Below, one piece after another: positions 58,488 to 64,000 of a stretch of DNA of 64,000 nucleotides (positions are counted from its first letter, which is position 1; the number at the start of each line of letters is the position of its first letter). Below the pieces are notes generated by a model. It searched no databases. It was not told where the DNA came from and saw nothing but the letters and a program-made list of their open reading frames with translations. Location: NCBI RefSeq assembly GCF_016545825.1, contig NC_052618.1, positions 1,862,461 through 1,926,460 of the forward strand. The letters are read 5' to 3'. Origin of the DNA: Eucalyptus grandis. Taxonomy: Eukaryota > Streptophyta > Magnoliopsida > Myrtales > Myrtaceae. Position numbers and translations under genes: made by a program.

Positions 58488-60805
58488 GCTCGAGGGAAGT
58501 AGTGCATTAATGAAATCAATTCATCGGTTAAGATTTAGAAATTTATGTAGGGAACGTGTAGAATTATTTCTCTTGCAATAAATGCAATGATTGAGGGCCT
58601 TGTCTTCTGACTTTTTTCCAGTTCAATCATTTGCCATTAAAAACAAAAGCATTAATGAGTTGCTTGGTTGAAGAGAATTATCTGTAAACGAAAATACTTA
58701 TTTCCAATGTGATTTTCAATCCCACGTTTGATATATAATATGAACTAGTGACATGCCCTCAGTTTAAAATAATTTTATAAAATTAAATTAGCTAAAACGT
58801 TTCACCATATATACTCTCGCAAATGCACGTTATGTTAACGATACCTTTTATTTAGGGTTAGGGTCCATCCCTAATTTTTAGGATTAACGCCACAAAAAGT
58901 TATCAAACAAGTACATCTATGACAAATTTATCTCAAACTAATTTTTAAAACCGCCATAATTCAAGCTAGTATTCCTATGACAAATTTTCCCAAACTAATT
59001 TTTTGACTACAAAAGATTACGTTTTGATAAATTTGCTCTCAATTAGTTCCTATGAAATTGTATTAATATCACAAAAATTCACAAAATCGATATCCTTGTA
59101 ACAAATGGAGGATAAACCAAATACCCATCAACTACCACATATCATCCATCAAACTCAGGAATTTGATAAAAAAATTTAACGAAAACTAGTAAAAGATAAA
59201 TTTGTCATAAGTATACCAGTTTAGGTCGACACAAGTGTACTCATTTAGGGTTTTTCGTGATATAAGCCCCGATTTTTATGCAAGTGATTACAGTTGAAGC
59301 CAAAATTTAAGTATCGACAATTGATAAATTAAACCATTGATCAAATAATTTGCTCTTGGTTGGTTATATTTATCGAACTTATTAATTAAATAATGATTTG
59401 GCCAAATATTTTGGCGTGATTTTGTTCTTCATTAAACTAATTTTCAACAACTTGAGGGAAAAAAAGTTAAATAATCAATAGGTCTCATTAATTAATGAAA
59501 AGGAGCCGAGATTATATGTACAAAGTTCTTACCAGTCTTGTTTTTCCTTTATATCTATAAACCAAAACTGGCTTTGGTTTTCTAGATTAATTGAGATTAT
59601 TTAAAAGATGAATTTTTTTGGTCAAATTATTTATTAGGTAATTATCCTTTAACAAGATTTGGGTTTTGGTTTTCCGGATTTACTGAACTCATTAATTGAT
59701 CATTTAACCTTTGGACTAGTTATTGGGGCGGGACTATTTTTTCTTTTTAAAAATTATTAAAACTTGTGATAATTAATAGGTTTCGTTAAATGAAGAGGGG
59801 CCAAGCTGATAATAATAATCTGTGTCGTCATCTTCCGCGCCAAGCAACATACATTCATTACGTTTGGGTTGGTTAAATTAAACCCACTCTTGCATAATAA
59901 CAGGGTCAGACTTATTACGAACTCATTTTACATAAGATGTTGGGCCATGCATAGTTCTAAATTCTCGGTACCAACAAAACCTCATTGAATGTTCAAAAGT
60001 CAAGTTTACATAGCATATGAGCAGCAAAAGTGTACGTGCGTTCTCGAATGAATATATAGTTAACATTTGAAGGTTTGGCTGAATCGTCCAGTATAGGCTT
60101 TTGAATTATCAGTTAACGGAAAGAAAGAAATTACCAATGGAGCAATTGGATATCTACATATATAAATAGAGAAATACATTTCGAGATTTGAAGTTTTTGT
60201 TTTTTTTTTTTACGATTGCTTACAAGATTAAAAAGATTCAAAGTAAGATTTATATAAGATTATTAAGTATACTTTTATCCATTGATAGAGTGTTACATAA
60301 AACAACTATCGGGGATTTAATTTGTCAGAAAACCTTCGAAGTAAGAAGTCCTCTTTACATTACTTTATATAACAGTATGCTAGATCGACTAGCTTTAACT
60401 ACGTATTCATGTGATTATTAGAGATGAACGTATGATTATTAAACCATCTATTAATCTTTTTATCGCTTAGGCATTTGTTTCAAAAGGCTGTGTTAAAAGC
60501 ATAAGAAATAAAGTGACGGTTTCTTTATAGCTTTGTACGGGACTATGTTTTAGACTCGAAAGCTAGTGAAGACTTTAGGGGCGGATTGTATTTTGCAGAT
60601 CATTTTTAAAAATTACAAGTTTAATAAGCACATTAAACGCTGAAAATATGATTCATCCACAATTGTTCTTCCGTGATAGTTAACCAGAAGGTTTAAGAGG
60701 CATGAAAAATAAAATAAAAAATTTGAGGAGAATCCAATCAAAAATTATAATTCTTTCGTCCTTTTTATATTACACGTTTATTGTACTATGAAATAGGAAT
60801 AGCTC

Positions 60806-61167
60806 TCAATGAGCCGGCTGGGGAGGGGATACGGGACTCGAGAGCCGCAACGCAGTTGTTCCATGTCTCATTGCTCCTCCTATAGACATCAGATTTTGTC
60901 CCCTTAATCGGCTTGTGGCTCGAGATGCTCAACTCCACAAATTGGTTGTGGCAGTTCTTCCCGCTTTCAAGAGCTCACACAACATTCATTGGTGGGTGTA
61001 AAGGTGTCGGCAAGGAATATGAATTGAAAGAGTCCAGACCCACAATCGGATCTTATTCCCTTTCCGCAATCAGGGTTTCCGACCTTGGCGAAGGTAGCCT
61101 TAGGAAGCAATGCAACAGGGACGACCAACAAGATCATAAGAGCGGACAAGTTCTTCGGCGTTGCCAT
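60806..61167 (-). pseudogene. ECA1-type gene copy 3, frameshifted
   Basis: It carries the same two coding lesions as copy 2 (CTTCCCGC and CACACAAC) and the same added C in ACTCGAG, but keeps the G lost in copy 2. The product again stops at residue 66 after the paired cysteines. Shared lesions indicate that copies 2 and 3 descend from one broken copy. Confidence 0.82.
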
Positions 61168-61252
61168 TATGGTCTTTTGGGGATAGGAGGGTGAGAAAAT
61201 TTTCCGAGGTTGTTGATCGTTTGATGATGCAGTTGATCTTGAGATGAGAACT

Positions 61253-61258
61253 TATATA
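61253..61258 (-). promoter_or_regulatory. TATA box, copy 3
   Basis: Same motif and 86 bp distance as copies 1 and 2. Confidence 0.65.
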
Positions 61259-63591
61259 GCTCGAGGGAAGTAGTGCATTAATGAAATCAATTCATCGGTT
61301 AAGATTTAGAAATTTATGTAGGGAAACGTGTAGAATTATTTCTCTTGCAATAAATGCAATGATTGAGGGCCGTGTCTTCTGACTTTTTTTCCAGTTCAAT
61401 CATTTGCCATTAAAAAACAAAAGCATTAATGAGTTGCTTGGTTGAAGAGAATTATCTGTAAACGAAAATACTTATTTCCAATGTGATTTTCAATCCCACG
61501 TTTGATATATAATATGAACTAGTGACATGCCCTCAGTTTAAAATAATTTTATAAAATTAAATTAGCTTAAAACGTTTCACCATATATTCGCAAATGCACG
61601 TTATGTTAACGATACCTTTTATTTAGGGTTAGGGTCCATCCCTAATTTTTAGGATTAACGCCACAAAAAGTTATCAAACTACTACATCTATGACAAATTT
61701 ATCTCCAACTAATTTTTTTAACCGCCATAATTCAAAGCTAGTATTCCTATGACAAATTTCCCCAAACTAATTTTTTGACTACAAAAGATCCCAACCCGAT
61801 ACGTTTTTGATAAATTTGCTCTCAATTAGTTCCTATGAAATTGTATTAATATCACGAAAAGTCACAAAACCGATATCCTTGTAACAAATGGAGGATAAAC
61901 CAAATACCCATCAACTACCACATATCATCCATCCAACTCAGGAATTTGATAAAAAAATTTAACGAAAACCAGTAAAAGATAAATTTGTCATAAGTATACT
62001 AGTTTAGGTTGACACAAGTGTACTCATTTAGGGTTTTTCGTGATATAAGCCCTGATTTTTATGCAAGTGATTACAGTTGAAGCCAAAATTTAAGCATCAA
62101 CAATTGATAAATTAAACCATTGATCAAATAATTTGGTCTTGGTTTGTTATATTTATCGAACTTATTAATTAATTAATGATTTGCCCAAATATTTTGGCGT
62201 GATTTTGTTCTTCATTAAACTAATTTTCAACAACTTGAGGAAAAAAGGAGTTAAATAATCAATAGGTCTCATTACTTAATGAAAAGGAGCCGAGATTATA
62301 TGTACAAAGTTCTTACCAGTCTTGTTTTTCCTTTATATCTATAAACCAAAACTGGCTTTGGTTTTCTAGATTAATTGAGATTATTTAAAAGATGAATTTT
62401 TTTGGTCGAATTATTTATTAGGTAATTATCCTTTAACAAGATTTGGGTTTTGGTTTTCCGGATTTACTGAACTCATTAATTGATCATTTAACCTTTGGAC
62501 TAGTTATTGGGGCGGGACTATTTTTTCTTTTTTAAAAATTATTAAAACTTGTGATAATTAATAGGTTTCGTTAAATGAAGAGGGGCCAAGCTGATAATAA
62601 TAATCTGTGTCGTCATCTTCCGCGCCAAGCAACATACATTCATTACGTTTGGGTTGGTTAAATTAAACCCACTCTTGCATAATAACAGGGTCAGACTTAT
62701 TACGAACTCATTTTACATAAGATGTTGGGCCATGCATAGTTCTAAATTCTCGGTACCAACAAAACCTCATTGAATGTTCAAAAGTCAAGTTTACATAGCA
62801 TATGAGCAGCAAAAGTGTACGCGCGTTCTCGAATGAATATATAGTTAACATTTGAAGGTTTCGCTGAATCGTCCAGTATAGGCTTTTTGAATTATCAGTT
62901 AACGGAAAGAAAGAAATTACCAATGGGGCAATTGGGTACGTACATATATAAATAGAGAAATACATTTCGAGATTTGAAGTTTTTGTTTTTTTTTTTTTTA
63001 CGATTGCTTACAAGATTAAAAAGATTCAAAGTAAGATTTATATAAGATTATTAAGTATACTTTTATCCATTGATAGAGTGTTACATAAAACAACTATCGG
63101 GATTTAATTTGTCAGAAAACCTTTGAAGTAAGAAGTCCTCTTTACATTACTTTATATAACAGTATGCTAGATCGACTAGCTTTAACTACGTATTCATGTG
63201 ATTATTAGAGATGAACGTATGATTATTAAACCATCTATTAATCTTTTTATCGCTTAGGCATTTGTTTCAAAAGGCTGTGTTAAAAGCATAAGAAATAAAG
63301 TGACGGTTTCTTTATAGCTTTGTACGGGACTATGTTTTAGACTCGAAAGCTAGTGAAGACCTTAGGGGCGGATTGTATTTTGCAGATCATTTTAAAAATT
63401 ACAAGTTTAATAAGCACATTAAACGCTGAAAATATGATTCATCCACAATTGTTCTTCCGTGATAGTTAACCAGAAGGTTTAAGAGGCATGAAAAATAAAA
63501 TAAAAAATTTGAGGAGAATCCAATCAAAAATTATAATTCTTTCGTCCTTTTTATATTACACGTTTATTGTACTATGAAATAGGAATAGCTC

Positions 63592-63954
63592 TCAATGAGC
63601 CGGCTGGGGAGGGGATACGGGACTGAGAGCCGCAACGCAGTTGTTCCATGTCTCATTGCTCCTCCTATAGACATCAGATTTTGTCCCCTTAATCGGCTTG
63701 TGGCTCGAGATGCTCAACTCCACAAATTGGTTGTGGCAGTTCTTCCCCGCTTTCAAGAGCTCACGACAACATTCATTGGTGGGTGTAAAGGTGTCGGCAA
63801 GGAATATGAATTGAAAGAGTCCAGACCCACAATCGGATCTTATTCCCTTTCCGCAATCAGGGTTTCCGACCTTGGCGAAGGTAGCCTTAGGAAGCAATGC
63901 AACAGGGACGACCAACAAGATCATAAGAGCGGACAAGTTCTTCGGCGTTGCCAT
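63592..63954 (-). CDS. Secreted prolamin-like (ECA1-type) six-cysteine protein, copy 4
   Basis: Intact 120-codon frame with signal peptide (residues 1-27) and the same six-cysteine spacing as copy 1. It differs by a few substitutions (LPKATFA for LPTATFA, GLFQF for GFFQF, CCREL for CCHEL, and the tail SPVSPPQPAH). The start codon is followed by the same MATPKNLSALM opening as all copies. The matching TATA box would fall just beyond the right edge. Likely a secreted reproductive or defence-type peptide, by family only. Confidence 0.8.
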   Translation of the reverse strand: MATPKNLSALMILLVVPVALLPKATFAKVGNPDCGKGIRSDCGSGLFQFIFLADTFTPTNECCRELLKAGKNCHNQFVELSISSHKPIKGTKSDVYRRSNETWNNCVAALSPVSPPQPAH

Positions 63955-64000
63955 TATGGTCTTTTGGGGATAGGAGGGTGAGAAAATTTTCCGAGGTTGT

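Larger units (their letters stand above)
53312..64000. repeat. Tandem array of four ~2.75 kb units
   Basis: The marker GCACGTTATGTTAA(T/C)GATACC occurs at 53312, 56088, 58825 and 61596, giving periods of 2776, 2737 and 2771 bp. Nearly the whole unit is conserved, not only the gene. Each unit carries one minus-strand six-cysteine gene in its right part. The fourth unit runs off the window, so the array may be longer. Confidence 0.95.

Overview
This 64 kb window is nuclear DNA from a flowering plant, very probably a woody eudicot. The evidence is spliced genes with GT-AG introns, plant-type Ty3/gypsy retrotransposons with 2-3 kb LTRs, and exons of recognisable plant families. The species cannot be fixed from the sequence. 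No prokaryotic signal, CRISPR array or organelle block was seen.

Layout. (1) 1-17780 is a nested retrotransposon block. A minus-strand gypsy element (gag remnant, leader, primer-binding site, LTR) was hit twice by a plus-strand chromovirus-like family: a complete 10 kb element at 406-10431 (target duplication ATAGC) and a solo LTR at 12868-15864 (target duplication GATTT). (2) 18460-28892 holds the best intact gene: nine plus-strand exons, all in phase and open for 567 codons, ending in a double-stranded-RNA-binding fold. Its introns contain three solo LTRs and a LINE scrap. Two of the solo LTRs form a 0.7 kb inverted pair. The first exon is not in the window. (3) 30190-34593 has two minus-strand exon-like fragments and a truncated minus-strand gypsy element. 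(4) 34607-48073 is a graveyard of gene pieces. On the plus strand it has ADP-glucose pyrophosphorylase large subunit, the middle of an insulin-degrading-enzyme-like M16 protease, and an ALF4-like gene split by a solo LTR. On the minus strand it has the flanking parts of an M16 protease. All carry stops or frameshifts. (5) 48280-53100 is intergenic DNA with one short non-autonomous element. (6) 53312-64000 is a tandem array of a roughly 2.75 kb unit. Each unit has one minus-strand gene for a small secreted six-cysteine prolamin-like (ECA1-type) protein. The first and fourth copies are intact, and the second and third are frameshifted.

Functional reading. Only the nine-exon gene and two secreted-peptide genes look able to make full products. 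The rest records insertion, LTR-LTR recombination to solo LTRs, fragment duplication and tandem gene birth and death. Family names rest on motif recall, not on a database search.
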